DNA of 64,000 nucleotides from assembly GCF_050271975.1 (NCBI RefSeq), contig NZ_CP189850.1, forward strand, positions 558,001 through 622,000, given 5' to 3'. The DNA comes from Litorimonas sp947503715 (lineage in GTDB: Bacteria; Pseudomonadota; Alphaproteobacteria; Caulobacterales; Maricaulaceae). Made by a program: the position numbers and the translations under genes. Each line of letters opens with the position of its first letter. Position 1 is the first letter of the stretch. This document shows positions 1 through 8,651 of the stretch, in pieces. The notes under the pieces were generated by a model. It made no database searches. It worked only from the letters and a program-made list of their open reading frames with translations, and was not told where the DNA came from.

Positions 1-425
1 ATAAGGAACGGGGCTACCGTTATGAGCCGCGACATCCAGTAACGGATGTCCCTTGGCCGCCCTTACCCGATCTGCTGCAAAAGCTCTGGCAAGATGTGAG
101 TGACTGGCCGGACCTGCCGGAAGCCTGCCTCATCAACTGGTATAAAGACGGCGCGAAAATGGGGCTGCATGTCGACCGGGACGAGTTGGCCGTCAACGCG
201 CCCGTCGTCTCGATCAGCCTTGGCGACCCCGCCATGTTCCGCATTGGCGGCCCAAAACGCGGTGGCAAAACGCAGGGGGTCAAACTCCTCTCCGGCGATG
301 TCGTCGTCCTCGCGAAAGAGGCCCGTCGCTGCTATCACGGGATCAGTAAAGTCGATTACGGGCAGAGCGCCCTCGTTCCGAAAGGCGGACGAATTAATCT
401 GACGATGCGGCGGGTGAATCTATAG
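1..425 (+). CDS. alkB: AlkB-type 2OG-Fe(II) DNA dealkylase, 5'-truncated
   Basis: Oxidative demethylase that repairs alkylated bases in DNA or RNA using Fe(II) and 2-oxoglutarate. The reading frame is open from base 3, so the start lies before the window; an internal ATG at 96 is not the true start. Visible family marks, in order: an upstream GYRYEP..HP segment, the Fe ligands HVD in LHVDRDE, the distal His in CYHGISK, and the C-terminal RINLTMR, which matches the AlkB RxNxTxR signature that binds 2-oxoglutarate and substrate. The C-terminus is complete. Family assignment is firm; whether the substrate is DNA, RNA or another molecule cannot be told from this piece. Confidence 0.9.
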   Translation, partial: KERGYRYEPRHPVTDVPWPPLPDLLQKLWQDVSDWPDLPEACLINWYKDGAKMGLHVDRDELAVNAPVVSISLGDPAMFRIGGPKRGGKTQGVKLLSGDVVVLAKEARRCYHGISKVDYGQSALVPKGGRINLTMRRVNL

Positions 426-476
426 AGCGCGTTCATCGCTTGACCCCTTACTTCTTGACCGCCAAAGCCCTCCGCC

Positions 477-734
477 ATGACATTTGATGCCCCCACACTC
501 CCAGACCTCATCGGCCTTCTCGGCGTGGGGTTAATCCTGCTGACTTACGGCGCGCTGACGCTGGAGCGGATTGACCCGAAGGGTTGGCGCTATTCTGCGG
601 GGAACGGGCTTGGCGCCGTCCTCATCCTCATCTCGCTCTATTACAGCTTTAATCTTGCGAGCTTCGTGATTGAAATTGCATGGCTGGCCATTAGTAGTTT
701 GGGCTTGTGGAAAGCTTGGCGACGGAGTCCTTAA
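477..734 (+). CDS. small CBU_0592-like membrane protein
   Basis: An 85-residue protein with hydrophobic segments near residues 12-30 and 42-75 and a basic C-terminal tail (KAWRRSP). Length and the leading LIGLLGVGLILLTYG stretch resemble the small CBU_0592-like membrane family of unknown function. It lies 51 bases after alkB on the same strand and may share its transcript. No function can be assigned. Membrane topology is inferred from hydrophobicity only. Confidence 0.7.
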   Translation: MTFDAPTLPDLIGLLGVGLILLTYGALTLERIDPKGWRYSAGNGLGAVLILISLYYSFNLASFVIEIAWLAISSLGLWKAWRRSP

Positions 735-740
735 ATCAAG

Positions 741-1487
741 TTATCTGAACGCCTCGAAACGCTTTTTATCAATACAGACTTTATAACGGGCTGCATCTTT
801 CTCCTCTTTGGCTGTCGGGTGTGATCCCGTACCAATGAAGGTATTTGTTGGATACCCAAGTTGTAAATTACAGGCGCGATGCCACTGGTCAGGCAGAAAA
901 CGTGTCACGTTTTGGTAATCAAAAATACGCTTCGCACGTGTACCGGAAATGCAAGGTTTCTCTATATCCGGCTTCAGAAATGATAGCGGCTCAACGAAAT
1001 CCAAACCCTCGTCCCCGTTACCTTTATATCTGTCGGGAATTCCGCAAATTGCCCAATCTCCATCCGTCGTCTTGGAGACATCATAAAACAGATACTTGCT
1101 GTGAAACCATTGCCCATCATGTTTTTCTAGAAAAAGGAGAGGTGTTTCGACCTTTGGGAAACGTGGATTACTGTAATGGTCATAGGCGGTAAAATCGATT
1201 TCTGGTCGAGGCGACTCCGGCTCTACAACCCAGTCCAAAATTCTATACCGCGCTTCATAACGACTATCAAAATTTGGCATGACCCTTTCAACCAAATTGC
1301 CTGAACCATCTTTAATCATCATGGTTGTTTTGAGATTGCGTTCTTCGACGAATATCTTTTTTCCGATAAATGCAATCACTTGCGGGTCGGCCTCATCTGC
1401 AATATTCCGAAAAGGGGCGTCCTGCGCAAAACTATCTGCGCTAACGCATAGGCCAGCAACAAGGACGAGGGTTGGTATGATGCGCAT
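741..1487 (-). CDS. secreted hypothetical protein (248 aa)
   Basis: Not a recognised family. The chosen start at 1487 gives a clean Sec signal peptide (MRIIPTLVLVAGLCVSADSFA, cleaved about residue 21) and has an AAGG ribosome site 5 bases upstream. The longer open frame to 1871 runs antisense to the next gene and is not credible. The mature protein has no membrane segment and three to four Cys, so it is probably periplasmic with possible disulphides. It is divergent from the Old Yellow Enzyme gene, with 42 bp between starts that must hold both promoters. Confidence 0.75.
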   Translation of the reverse strand: MRIIPTLVLVAGLCVSADSFAQDAPFRNIADEADPQVIAFIGKKIFVEERNLKTTMMIKDGSGNLVERVMPNFDSRYEARYRILDWVVEPESPRPEIDFTAYDHYSNPRFPKVETPLLFLEKHDGQWFHSKYLFYDVSKTTDGDWAICGIPDRYKGNGDEGLDFVEPLSFLKPDIEKPCISGTRAKRIFDYQNVTRFLPDQWHRACNLQLGYPTNTFIGTGSHPTAKEEKDAARYKVCIDKKRFEAFR

Positions 1488-1529
1488 AAAGACCTTATAG
1501 CAGGTCCGAACAGTTTTGGAAATTCCCGC

Positions 1530-2810
1530 ATGACCCCTACCCTCTTTAGCCCCCTTAAACTGCCCAATGGCACCGTTATTCAGAACCGTCTCGCAAAGGC
1601 GGCAATGGAGGAGAATATGGCGGAGGGCGGACAGGTGCCCGGCGACGCCCTGATTAATCTTTACACAGCTTGGGCCAACGAGGCAGCCGATGCCGGACCG
1701 GGTATCATCCTGTCCGGCAATGTGATGGTGGACCCGACGGCCATGACGGGACCGGGGGGCGTCGTGCTGGAGCAAGGCACATTGGACAATCCCGACACGC
1801 GCCATCGGTTCCAGCATTGGGCGAGAGCCGGACAGGCCGGAGGGTCGAAATTCGTGATGCAAATCTCCCACCCCGGGCGGCAGGTCTTTGCCGCCATGGG
1901 CACGCAGGCGGTTTCGGCATCAGATACGAAAGTGACGCTATCAGGCATGGCGGACAAAATGTTCGCGCCTGCGCGCGCCCTGACGATTGACGAAATTCGC
2001 GGCCTTATACGCCGCTTTGCGGAAACTGCTTTTGCCGCGCAGGCGGCGGGGTTTGACGGCGTGCAGGTTCACGGCGCGCATGGCTATCTGGTTGCGCAAT
2101 TCCTCTCGCCGCTCACCAATCTGCGCGAGGATGAATTTGGCGGATCGCTGGAGAACCGCGCGCGGTTCCTGTTGGAGATCATCCGCGCCATACGGGACCG
2201 CGTTGATCCGGAATTTATTGTCGGCGTGAAACTCAACAGTGCGGATTTCCAAAAAGGAGGTTTTGATATTGCAGATTCCGAGCAAGTCGTCGCCTGGTTA
2301 AATGAGGAAGCCGTGGATTTCGTCGAGATTTCCGGCGGTAGCTATGAGAGTTCTGCCATGATGGGCCAATCCGAGGATGGTCGCGTTGAGAGCTCCACAG
2401 AAAAACGCGAGCTTTATTTCTTCGACTTTGCCAAGCGCATTTCCGAGACCGCGAAAATGCCGCTCATGGTGACGGGCGGCGTGACGAAGCACGAAACGGC
2501 GGAAACGGCACTGGCCGAGGCCGGTGTCGATATGGTCGGGATTGGGCGCGCTTTTGCGTTTAATCCGCAACTCGTCGCGGATTGGCAGGACGGGGAACGT
2601 ACCGAGATCACGATCAATACGGCGACGTGGAAGGATAAAGGCCTCGCCGCCCTTGCGACCATGGCGATGACCAAGCAACAGCTTTATCGCCTCGGTGACG
2701 GAAAACCCACAAAGCCTAAGCAAAACGCCCTGCTCGCCACGATTGGGCAACAGATCAGAACGTCCCGTCTGACCAAACGCTACAAGGCGTGGTTAGAGGC
2801 GCGCGGATAA
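1530..2810 (+). CDS. NADH:flavin oxidoreductase, Old Yellow Enzyme family
   Basis: FMN-dependent ene-reductase of the OYE/YqjM-like TIM barrel type (426 aa), reducing activated C=C bonds with NAD(P)H. The N-terminal LFSPLKLPNG..NRLAKAAM is typical of the family, as is the active-site stretch HGAHGYLVAQFLSP near residues 180-195. The FMN-phosphate loop region GVDMVGIGRAFAFNP is near residue 335. A C-terminal extension of about 60 residues follows the barrel. The physiological substrate is unknown. The GNAT gene starts one base after its stop, so the two are very likely co-transcribed. Confidence 0.9.
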   Translation: MTPTLFSPLKLPNGTVIQNRLAKAAMEENMAEGGQVPGDALINLYTAWANEAADAGPGIILSGNVMVDPTAMTGPGGVVLEQGTLDNPDTRHRFQHWARAGQAGGSKFVMQISHPGRQVFAAMGTQAVSASDTKVTLSGMADKMFAPARALTIDEIRGLIRRFAETAFAAQAAGFDGVQVHGAHGYLVAQFLSPLTNLREDEFGGSLENRARFLLEIIRAIRDRVDPEFIVGVKLNSADFQKGGFDIADSEQVVAWLNEEAVDFVEISGGSYESSAMMGQSEDGRVESSTEKRELYFFDFAKRISETAKMPLMVTGGVTKHETAETALAEAGVDMVGIGRAFAFNPQLVADWQDGERTEITINTATWKDKGLAALATMAMTKQQLYRLGDGKPTKPKQNALLATIGQQIRTSRLTKRYKAWLEARG

Positions 2811-3347
2811 ATGACGTTCAGACTGGAAACCGACCGTCTGATCCTCTCCTCTTGGGACGCGGATGACGGTCCACTTCTGGTTCGCCTCTATGGTGACCCG
2901 CTGGCGAACCGCGATTTTGGACGCACCTTGAGTAAGGCGGAAGCGTTGACGTCTTTTGAAAGATATCGGCAAGCTTATCGCGAGGATGATTTCACGCGGT
3001 GGAAAGTGACGGATAAGACCGGAACATTTTTGGGCGCTGTCGGATGTATCCGCGTCAAAGACCATCAATGTCTCGGCACACACGTCGAAATTGGCTGGCG
3101 GCTCTTGCCCGAAGCTTGGGGTAAAGGTTATGCGACGGAAGCGGCACTGGCTGCGCAATATGACATTCAAAAGCGCTGCCGCATTTCAGATATTATAACC
3201 TATACAGCGCCTGATAATCTGACGTCACAAGCCGTCATGAATCGTCTAAATTATCTGCGCGCACCTGAAAGAGACTTCACCGCACATTATGACTCTATAG
3301 GTGAGTGGCACGGCCTTGTTTGGACCGTGCCGAATATTGCGGTCTAA
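2811..3347 (+). CDS. GNAT acetyltransferase, RimJ/RimL type
   Basis: Acetyl-CoA-dependent N-acetyltransferase of 178 aa. The beginning (FRLETDRLILSSW) and the acetyl-CoA loop region (IGWRLLPEAWGKGYATEAA, about residues 93-111) are those of the RimJ/RimL GNAT group, which acetylates protein N-termini or small molecules. The start abuts the stop of the ene-reductase, indicating translational coupling. The substrate cannot be predicted. The last four bases overlap, tail to tail, the membrane protein on the opposite strand. Confidence 0.88.
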   Translation: MTFRLETDRLILSSWDADDGPLLVRLYGDPLANRDFGRTLSKAEALTSFERYRQAYREDDFTRWKVTDKTGTFLGAVGCIRVKDHQCLGTHVEIGWRLLPEAWGKGYATEAALAAQYDIQKRCRISDIITYTAPDNLTSQAVMNRLNYLRAPERDFTAHYDSIGEWHGLVWTVPNIAV

Positions 3348-3832
3348 AACTTCGTCCCGCCCTTCATCTGCTTGCCGCGATAAATCAGCAGGAAGAGTGA
3401 AGCGAGCCAAACGCCGCAGGCCATGTAGAAAAGCAATGACCCTTCAGCGAGGATTTCAGTTCCAGCCTCATTCCATTCTGTGGGAGTCTCTATGCCCAGA
3501 GGCGTGAAGAGATGAAAGACGATTGCGCCGCTCATGATTCCCATCGCCATCAACGCGCCGAGAAACTGACTGCGGGCCGCATTGCGAGGTGATTTTTTTA
3601 GCGTGAAGATTGCGGGTAAAACGAGGACGAGCAAACTGGCCAATGCTTCTCCAATCCCGATCAACCACGGCCCTGCCGGATAGAATAATCCAATGCCCGA
3701 CCAGTCTTTCAAGGTCGTAAAAATATGTTCCGGCGTCGGATGACCTGTGAATTTAAACCTCAAACTATCAAGAAAAATGATTGAGATATAAATCGCGGCG
3801 GCCCAGCTGAGCCATTTGACGAATGTGCGCAT
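3344..3832 (-). CDS. four-helix membrane protein, DoxX-like
   Basis: A 162-residue protein with about four hydrophobic segments (residues 8-22, 58-80, 90-112, 132-152), resembling DoxX-like or DUF-type small inner-membrane proteins. No catalytic motif is visible and the family call is tentative. It ends tail-to-tail with the GNAT gene with a 4-base overlap. Its upstream region (3833-3952) is shared with the divergent flavoprotein gene. Confidence 0.6.
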   Translation of the reverse strand: MRTFVKWLSWAAAIYISIIFLDSLRFKFTGHPTPEHIFTTLKDWSGIGLFYPAGPWLIGIGEALASLLVLVLPAIFTLKKSPRNAARSQFLGALMAMGIMSGAIVFHLFTPLGIETPTEWNEAGTEILAEGSLLFYMACGVWLASLFLLIYRGKQMKGGTKF

Positions 3833-3952
3833 AGTGTCTCTCCCTTATCTGCGACAAACTGGCCCAGCCTACGAGGTCTGTCAAATAATTCGGAACATTT
3901 TCCTGCGATCTCCCGTTAATCTTACAACTGAAACAAAAAGAAGGAGAGTCAG

Positions 3953-4465
3953 ATGGCCGATTTGAAAGAATTTAAAGAGAACCCGCAAAAGCAATTGCTG
4001 GAGCAAATTAAAGAGGCTCGTTGCGTCATGCTTGGCTCCCCAAATCCATCGGAACATATGCAGCCCATGTCACCGCAACTGGATGATGACATCATCGAAA
4101 ATTATCCGGGAAATATTTATTTCTATTCAGACAACACGTCGGATTTGGGTAAAGCCGTCCTCGCAGATAATGGTCCGGTTATGCTGACCTATATGACGAA
4201 GGATTATCAAGCCTGCGTGCGGGGTCGGTTATATCCAATCACAAATATGCAATTAATCGAGCGCTTCTGGAACCCCATCGTCGCCAGTTGGTATCCGGGT
4301 GGAAAAACAGATCCAAAAATGATGATGTTGCGGTTTGAAATGGAAGATGCTGCCCTTTGGGCAAGTACGGATAGTACGCTAAAGTTTCTCTATGAGACAA
4401 CGAAAGCAAATATCACAGACACGCTACCTGATATTGGTGATCGGACCCACATCAAATCAGCCTAA
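3953..4465 (+). CDS. general stress protein 26-like FMN-binding protein (PNPOx fold)
   Basis: A 170-residue split-barrel flavin-binding protein of the pyridoxamine-5'-phosphate-oxidase-like family, closest in layout to general stress protein 26: the early MLGSPNP...MSPQ strand pair, GNIYFYSDNTSDL in the middle and the RFEMEDAALW strand towards the end. It probably binds FMN; the reaction is unknown. The start is supported by AAGGAG eight bases upstream. Two hairpins with terminator character follow the stop, so it is likely a single-gene unit. Confidence 0.8.
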   Translation: MADLKEFKENPQKQLLEQIKEARCVMLGSPNPSEHMQPMSPQLDDDIIENYPGNIYFYSDNTSDLGKAVLADNGPVMLTYMTKDYQACVRGRLYPITNMQLIERFWNPIVASWYPGGKTDPKMMMLRFEMEDAALWASTDSTLKFLYETTKANITDTLPDIGDRTHIKSA

Positions 4466-4469
4466 TGTG

Positions 4470-4502
4470 AAGTTCAGCTTCTTTTCCCTTAAAGCTGAAC
4501 TT
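4470..4502 (+). terminator. hairpin after the FMN-binding stress protein
   Basis: A perfect 10-bp stem (AAGTTCAGCT at 4470-4479 paired with AGCTGAACTT at 4493-4502) around a 13-base loop, starting 5 bases after the stop codon. Only a short T-run follows, so it may work with the stronger hairpin just downstream. Confidence 0.6.
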
Positions 4503-4511
4503 TAATATTGA

Positions 4512-4546
4512 CCCCGATTTTGGACCAACCAAAGTCGGGGTTTTTT
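4512..4546 (+). terminator. Rho-independent terminator
   Basis: GC-rich stem CCCCGA/TCGGGG, extended to 12 bp with one mismatch, followed directly by six T on the plus strand (4541-4546). This is the canonical intrinsic terminator shape. It separates the plus-strand stress-protein gene from the converging glutamate dehydrogenase gene, which ends at 4551. Confidence 0.85.
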
Positions 4547-4550
4547 ATGT

Positions 4551-5966
4551 CTATAATCCGATGCTGCGATAGTGGAGGGCAATATCACTAATGGCCGTGT
4601 AGAAAGCGGCCGTCCGCAAATCTTCCAGTTCCGGTTTTTCATGTAACGTGTCGCGAATATTGCGGTAGGACAGACGCATCGTATCATCGAGGCCCGCCCG
4701 GACGAGGTCAAGCTCATCCGCGCCATCGAGGAATTTGGATTTAAAACCGCGCGTAAATTTCATGCCCTGCTTTTCCAGAGCTTGAATAAGGGCGTTATTA
4801 CGGCCCTCTTCATATCGACGTTGCAAACGCCCAAAGCGGATTTGGTTGATATTCTTCACCCATTCGAAATAGGAGACAGTCACACCGCCCGCATTGGCAA
4901 ACATATCCGGGATAATGGTGATGCCGCGGTCGCGGAGAATTTTATCCGCCTTGGCCGTAACCGGGCCGTTCGCCGCCTCGATAATCAGCTTTGTTTTAAT
5001 CTTATGCGCATTGTTCATATTAATGACGGATTCGAGCGCCGCCGGGATTAGGATATCGCATTGATCTTCTAGGGCGTCTTTGTCCTGACTGACTGTGCCG
5101 CCCTCAAACTCTTCGAGGGGCGCTCCAGATGTCATATGCTCGCGCAGAGCTTTGATATCGAGCCCGTCCTTGTTCCGGATAACTCCGTCGCGCTCAATCA
5201 CAGTAATAATTTTGGCTTTGTCTTCCGTCTGGAGGAAGAGCGCCGCGTGATAGCCCACATTCCCGAGGCCTTGAACGACGATCTTTTTACCCTTCAACTC
5301 ACCGCGCAGACCTGCCGCTTTGACATCATCAGAGTGGCGGAAAAATTCCTGCAACGCATATTGCACGCCGCGACCTGTCGCTTCGGTCCGGCCCATAATA
5401 CCACCCAGATGAACGGGCTTACCCGTGACACAGGCAATGGCGTCAATATTTTCATTATTCAGACGACGATATTCATCCGCCATCCACGCCATTTCGCGCT
5501 CGCCCGTGCCCATGTCAGGTGCGGGTACGTTGAGCGAGGGATGGATGAGGTCGCGACGGGCGAGCTCAAACGTGAAACGACGGGTGATCCGCTCCAGCTC
5601 TTCCTCATTCCAATCCGCAGGATTTATGCAAAGGCCGCCTTTTGACCCACCAAAGGGCACGTCAACCAACGCGCATTTATAAGTCATCAACGCGGCAAGG
5701 GCTTCGACCTCGTCCTGATTAACGCCGAGGGAATAACGGATCCCGCCTTTGACGGGTTCTTTATGTTCCGAATGGACCGACCGGTAACCCGTAAACGTGT
5801 GAACATCACCGCGCAATTTCACGCCGAACCGCACGATGTAAGTCGCGTTACAGACACGGATTTTCTCGATCAGCTTATCGGAAATATCCATGTAACTGGC
5901 GGCACGGTTGAACATAAGCTCAACGGATTCACGGAAACCAAGTTCATTTTGGGGTGTTTGGGACAT
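4551..5966 (-). CDS. gdhA: glutamate dehydrogenase (Glu/Leu/Phe/Val family)
   Basis: Interconverts glutamate and 2-oxoglutarate plus ammonia with NAD(P). The 471 residues match the hexameric GDH class rather than the 1600-residue alphaproteobacterial type. The substrate-binding and catalytic lysines are in PVKGGIRY and CALVDVPFGGSKGG (about residues 70-110). NVPAPDMGTG follows, and the Rossmann motif VVQGLGNVGY is near residue 232. The coenzyme preference (NAD or NADP) is not read from sequence with certainty. The 219-bp region upstream is shared with a divergent P/Q-rich protein gene. Confidence 0.92.
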   Translation of the reverse strand: MSQTPQNELGFRESVELMFNRAASYMDISDKLIEKIRVCNATYIVRFGVKLRGDVHTFTGYRSVHSEHKEPVKGGIRYSLGVNQDEVEALAALMTYKCALVDVPFGGSKGGLCINPADWNEEELERITRRFTFELARRDLIHPSLNVPAPDMGTGEREMAWMADEYRRLNNENIDAIACVTGKPVHLGGIMGRTEATGRGVQYALQEFFRHSDDVKAAGLRGELKGKKIVVQGLGNVGYHAALFLQTEDKAKIITVIERDGVIRNKDGLDIKALREHMTSGAPLEEFEGGTVSQDKDALEDQCDILIPAALESVINMNNAHKIKTKLIIEAANGPVTAKADKILRDRGITIIPDMFANAGGVTVSYFEWVKNINQIRFGRLQRRYEEGRNNALIQALEKQGMKFTRGFKSKFLDGADELDLVRAGLDDTMRLSYRNIRDTLHEKPELEDLRTAAFYTAISDIALHYRSIGL

Positions 5967-6125
5967 GTCTGGGGCGCTCCAGTTTTAAACGCAATGTTAT
6001 GACGGTCTTTGCGTCACGTAACGCGGATTGGGCGCAATTGTAACCTTGTTTTTACCGCGATCTCTTAGCTCCACGCAATATTCACCTAACAACCGAGCGC
6101 TGTCATATGCGTCTACACGCGCGAC

Positions 6126-6140
6126 TTAACCGTGTTTTAG
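6126..6140 (+). promoter_or_regulatory. CtrA-like box (TTAA-N7-TTAG)
   Basis: The 15 bases fit the CtrA full-site spacing TTAA-N7-TTAA with one mismatch in the second half. It lies 46 bp before the P/Q-rich protein start, in the gap shared with the divergent gdhA. Such a motif also arises by chance in AT-rich gaps, so this is a weak call. Confidence 0.35.
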
Positions 6141-6185
6141 GTTTTACAAACCATAAGTTCGTCGCAGTGAATGGGAACATAGCTT

Positions 6186-6905
6186 ATGACAGAGCAATCA
6201 TCGATACCGCAAATGCCGACGCCTCTCGCTGTGCCGTGGACCCCACCCGCACAAACTCATGTGACGCAACCACAAACACCTCAGCCACATCAAGCCGGCG
6301 TGCCAGCAGCGTCGCAACCACCCCTGATGCAGCCCGCGCCCCAAATGGCGCAGCAAACCGTTCACGCGCAACCGGTGCAAGGTTTTCAACCGCAAGCCCA
6401 TCCGCAAACACAAATGCCGCCCGCGCAAGCTTATCCTGCCGCAGTTCAACAAAGCCCCGGTCATATGACCCCGCAGCAGTCCCAAACACCTCCTCCAGGG
6501 TTTCACCCCCCACATGTTCAACAGGCTCAAGCCGCTCAGGGACATGGACAGTTTCAAGCCCCGCAAATGGCCGCGCCGGGATATCCACCCATGCCACATC
6601 AAGCTCAGGCGGCATCACATGTCGCGGAGACCCCTCAATCAAAATCGCTGCTGGCAGGACTGTTAAAACGCGAGTCAAAAGCCCCGCAAGCGGACGCAAG
6701 ATCAAAATCTCTTTTTGATAAAAACTTCCTATTTGGTCTCGCGGCCGGACTCATTTTGGGATTTCTGGTCATCCCCATGGTCCTGCCCAGCGCGCCTGAG
6801 CCAGCCTACATTCCCGTCGCAGAAATCTCTGCACCCGTCGCGGAACTAGAGATCAGTGAAGGCGAGAGTTTTGTGGATGCCGCCTTGGCGGAAGACGTCC
6901 CGTAA
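6186..6905 (+). CDS. Pro/Gln-rich protein with one C-terminal membrane anchor
   Basis: Not a recognised family. Residues 1-150 are a low-complexity stretch rich in Pro, Gln, Ala and His. A short basic linker (SKSLLAGLLKRESK, ARSKSLFDKN) follows, then one transmembrane helix near residues 185-203 (FLFGLAAGLILGFLVIPMV) and an acidic C-terminal tail. This suggests a membrane-tethered disordered protein with its long arm probably in the cytoplasm. An overlapping 203-codon frame (6107-6718) is the Ser/Thr-rich shadow of the repetitive composition. The membrane helix and sensible C-terminus favour this frame. Confidence 0.6.
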   Translation: MTEQSSIPQMPTPLAVPWTPPAQTHVTQPQTPQPHQAGVPAASQPPLMQPAPQMAQQTVHAQPVQGFQPQAHPQTQMPPAQAYPAAVQQSPGHMTPQQSQTPPPGFHPPHVQQAQAAQGHGQFQAPQMAAPGYPPMPHQAQAASHVAETPQSKSLLAGLLKRESKAPQADARSKSLFDKNFLFGLAAGLILGFLVIPMVLPSAPEPAYIPVAEISAPVAELEISEGESFVDAALAEDVP

Positions 6906-6948
6906 AAAGACGGTTTTGAAACCTGAGGTATCAAATTTTATGTCTGTC

Positions 6949-7250
6949 TCAGGTGTCTAAACAAGCTTCCAGCCAGATTTTATCTTCTGTGCAACGCCGT
7001 TTCGGGATAGCATTTCGGGCGTAATGCGCGTTCCATTGTGACAATTGGAACCCAAGCGCAGAGATCATTCTTTTCAGTCTGGCCTCAGTTTTTGGCGCGC
7101 CCCAGCCTGTATGATACGCTTTCGACAGGAGCGGCCCAAGCTGGCGTGAAAATGTTCCGCAGACGCCCAAAGCGCGTCATATGCGGCGAGCATATCTTGG
7201 GCTTGCTGAAATCGGGGTTCGTCTTTTTAATTGACGCGCAGTTTACCCAT
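6949..7250 (-). pseudogene. possible decayed small gene downstream of argG
   Basis: Tentative. On the minus strand a frame starts MGKLRVN at 7250, meets TAA at 7227-7229, then reads protein-like sequence (KDEPRFQQAQDMLAAYDALW...HFHASLG). It continues sensibly to 6949 only after a one-base shift near 7130 (PLLSKAYHTGWGAPK...IWLEACLDT). The total length of 302 bases is not a multiple of three. No family was recognised. If it is not a pseudogene, the 388-bp gap between 6905 and 7294 contains nothing that I can support. Confidence 0.3.
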
Positions 7251-7293
7251 TGCCGGAAAATTCCATTTTCATCCGGCAGGGGTGAGAGTTGCC

Positions 7294-8517
7294 CTAACCG
7301 TTCTTCCCGGCTTTGCGGTCCCGTGCCTTCAACAAACGCAGACGCAGGGCATTGATTTTGATGAACCCGCCCGCATCGGCTTGGTCGTATACGTCATCTT
7401 CTTCAAATGTAACGTGTTCCTGCGAGTAGAGGGAATAGGGGCTGTCGCGGCCGACGATATTGACGCTGCCCTTATAGAGTTTCAGGCGGACTGTGCCGGT
7501 CACCAATTCCTGGCTGTGGTCAATCGCGGCTTGCAGCATTTCGCGTTCGGGCGAGTACCAATAGCCATTATAAATTAATTCGGCATAGCGGGGCATCAAC
7601 TCATCTTTCAGATGCGCGGCGCCTTTATCCATCGTGATTTGTTCAATGCCGCGATGCGCCATGAGGAGGATGGTCCCGCCCGGCGTCTCGTAAATTCCGC
7701 GCGACTTCATCCCGACAAAGCGGTTTTCCAACAGGTCGAGACGGCCAATCCCGTTCTCCCCACCCAACTCATTCAACTTCGTCAGGAGTGTCGCGGGCGA
7801 CATCTCCACCCCATCAATCGACACGGCATCGCCACGTTCAAATCCGACTTCGATAATGGTTGCCTTGTCCGGGGCGGCTTCTGGCGAGACGGTGCGTTGA
7901 TAAACATATTCCGGCGCGTCCTCATTCGGGTCCTCGAGGACTTTACCTTCGGATGAGGTGTGGAGCAGGTTCGCATCGACCGAGAACGGGGCTTCGCCGC
8001 GCTTATCTTTGGCGATTTCGATATTATGCTTCTCGGCATATTCGATCAGTTTTTCGCGGGAGTTCAAATCCCATTCCCGCCAAGGCGCGATGACTTTAAT
8101 ATCCGGGTCCAGCGCGTAATAGCCCAGCTCGAACCGGACCTGATCATTCCCTTTTCCGGTTGCGCCGTGACAGACGGCATCGGCCCCGACCTGATGCGCA
8201 ATTTCAATCTGGCGTTTTGAAATGAGCGGACGGGCAATGGATGTGCCGAGCAGGTAGAGCCCTTCATAAACCGCATTGGCGCGGAACATCGGGAAGACGA
8301 AATCGCGCACGAATTCTTCGCGCAGATCGTCGATGAAAATTTCTTTCACACCCGCAGCTTCGGCCTTGCGGCGCGCAGGTTCCAACTCTTCGCCCTGACC
8401 GAGGTCGGCGGTAAAGGTCACAACCTCGCAGCCCTTCTCCTCTTGCAACCATTTCAGGATGATCGAGGTGTCCAGTCCGCCCGAATAGGCGAGGACGACT
8501 TTTTTGGGTGTAGACAT
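7294..8517 (-). CDS. argG: argininosuccinate synthase
   Basis: Cytosolic ATP-dependent ligase that joins citrulline and aspartate to argininosuccinate, the penultimate step of arginine synthesis. At 407 aa it has the normal length. The ATP-pyrophosphatase P-loop AYSGGLDTS is at residues 10-18. ATADLGQGEE-like sequence (FTADLGQGEE) and the GATGKGNDQVRFE citrulline/aspartate-binding stretch (about 120-132) are intact. It appears to be a single gene; no other arg gene is in the window. Confidence 0.97.
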   Translation of the reverse strand: MSTPKKVVLAYSGGLDTSIILKWLQEEKGCEVVTFTADLGQGEELEPARRKAEAAGVKEIFIDDLREEFVRDFVFPMFRANAVYEGLYLLGTSIARPLISKRQIEIAHQVGADAVCHGATGKGNDQVRFELGYYALDPDIKVIAPWREWDLNSREKLIEYAEKHNIEIAKDKRGEAPFSVDANLLHTSSEGKVLEDPNEDAPEYVYQRTVSPEAAPDKATIIEVGFERGDAVSIDGVEMSPATLLTKLNELGGENGIGRLDLLENRFVGMKSRGIYETPGGTILLMAHRGIEQITMDKGAAHLKDELMPRYAELIYNGYWYSPEREMLQAAIDHSQELVTGTVRLKLYKGSVNIVGRDSPYSLYSQEHVTFEEDDVYDQADAGGFIKINALRLRLLKARDRKAGKNG

Positions 8518-8651
8518 GAGAAAAGCTCCGAAGACTATATCAGCATCAAAGGCCTGCTAGAGAATGATAGCGAGTGGTGCAACCCTCATCATAGGTTAGC
8601 GTATCTATGCCGGAGCGTCTCCGTCGACACGTGAATATTTCAATGCAAGGC

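Noticed and set aside
1488..1871. 128-codon N-terminal extension of the secreted hypothetical protein
   Set aside because: It runs antisense through the Old Yellow Enzyme gene and precedes a perfect signal peptide.
6107..6718. 203-codon frame overlapping the P/Q-rich gene
   Set aside because: Ser/Thr/Arg-rich shadow; the alternative frame carries a membrane helix and a sensible end.
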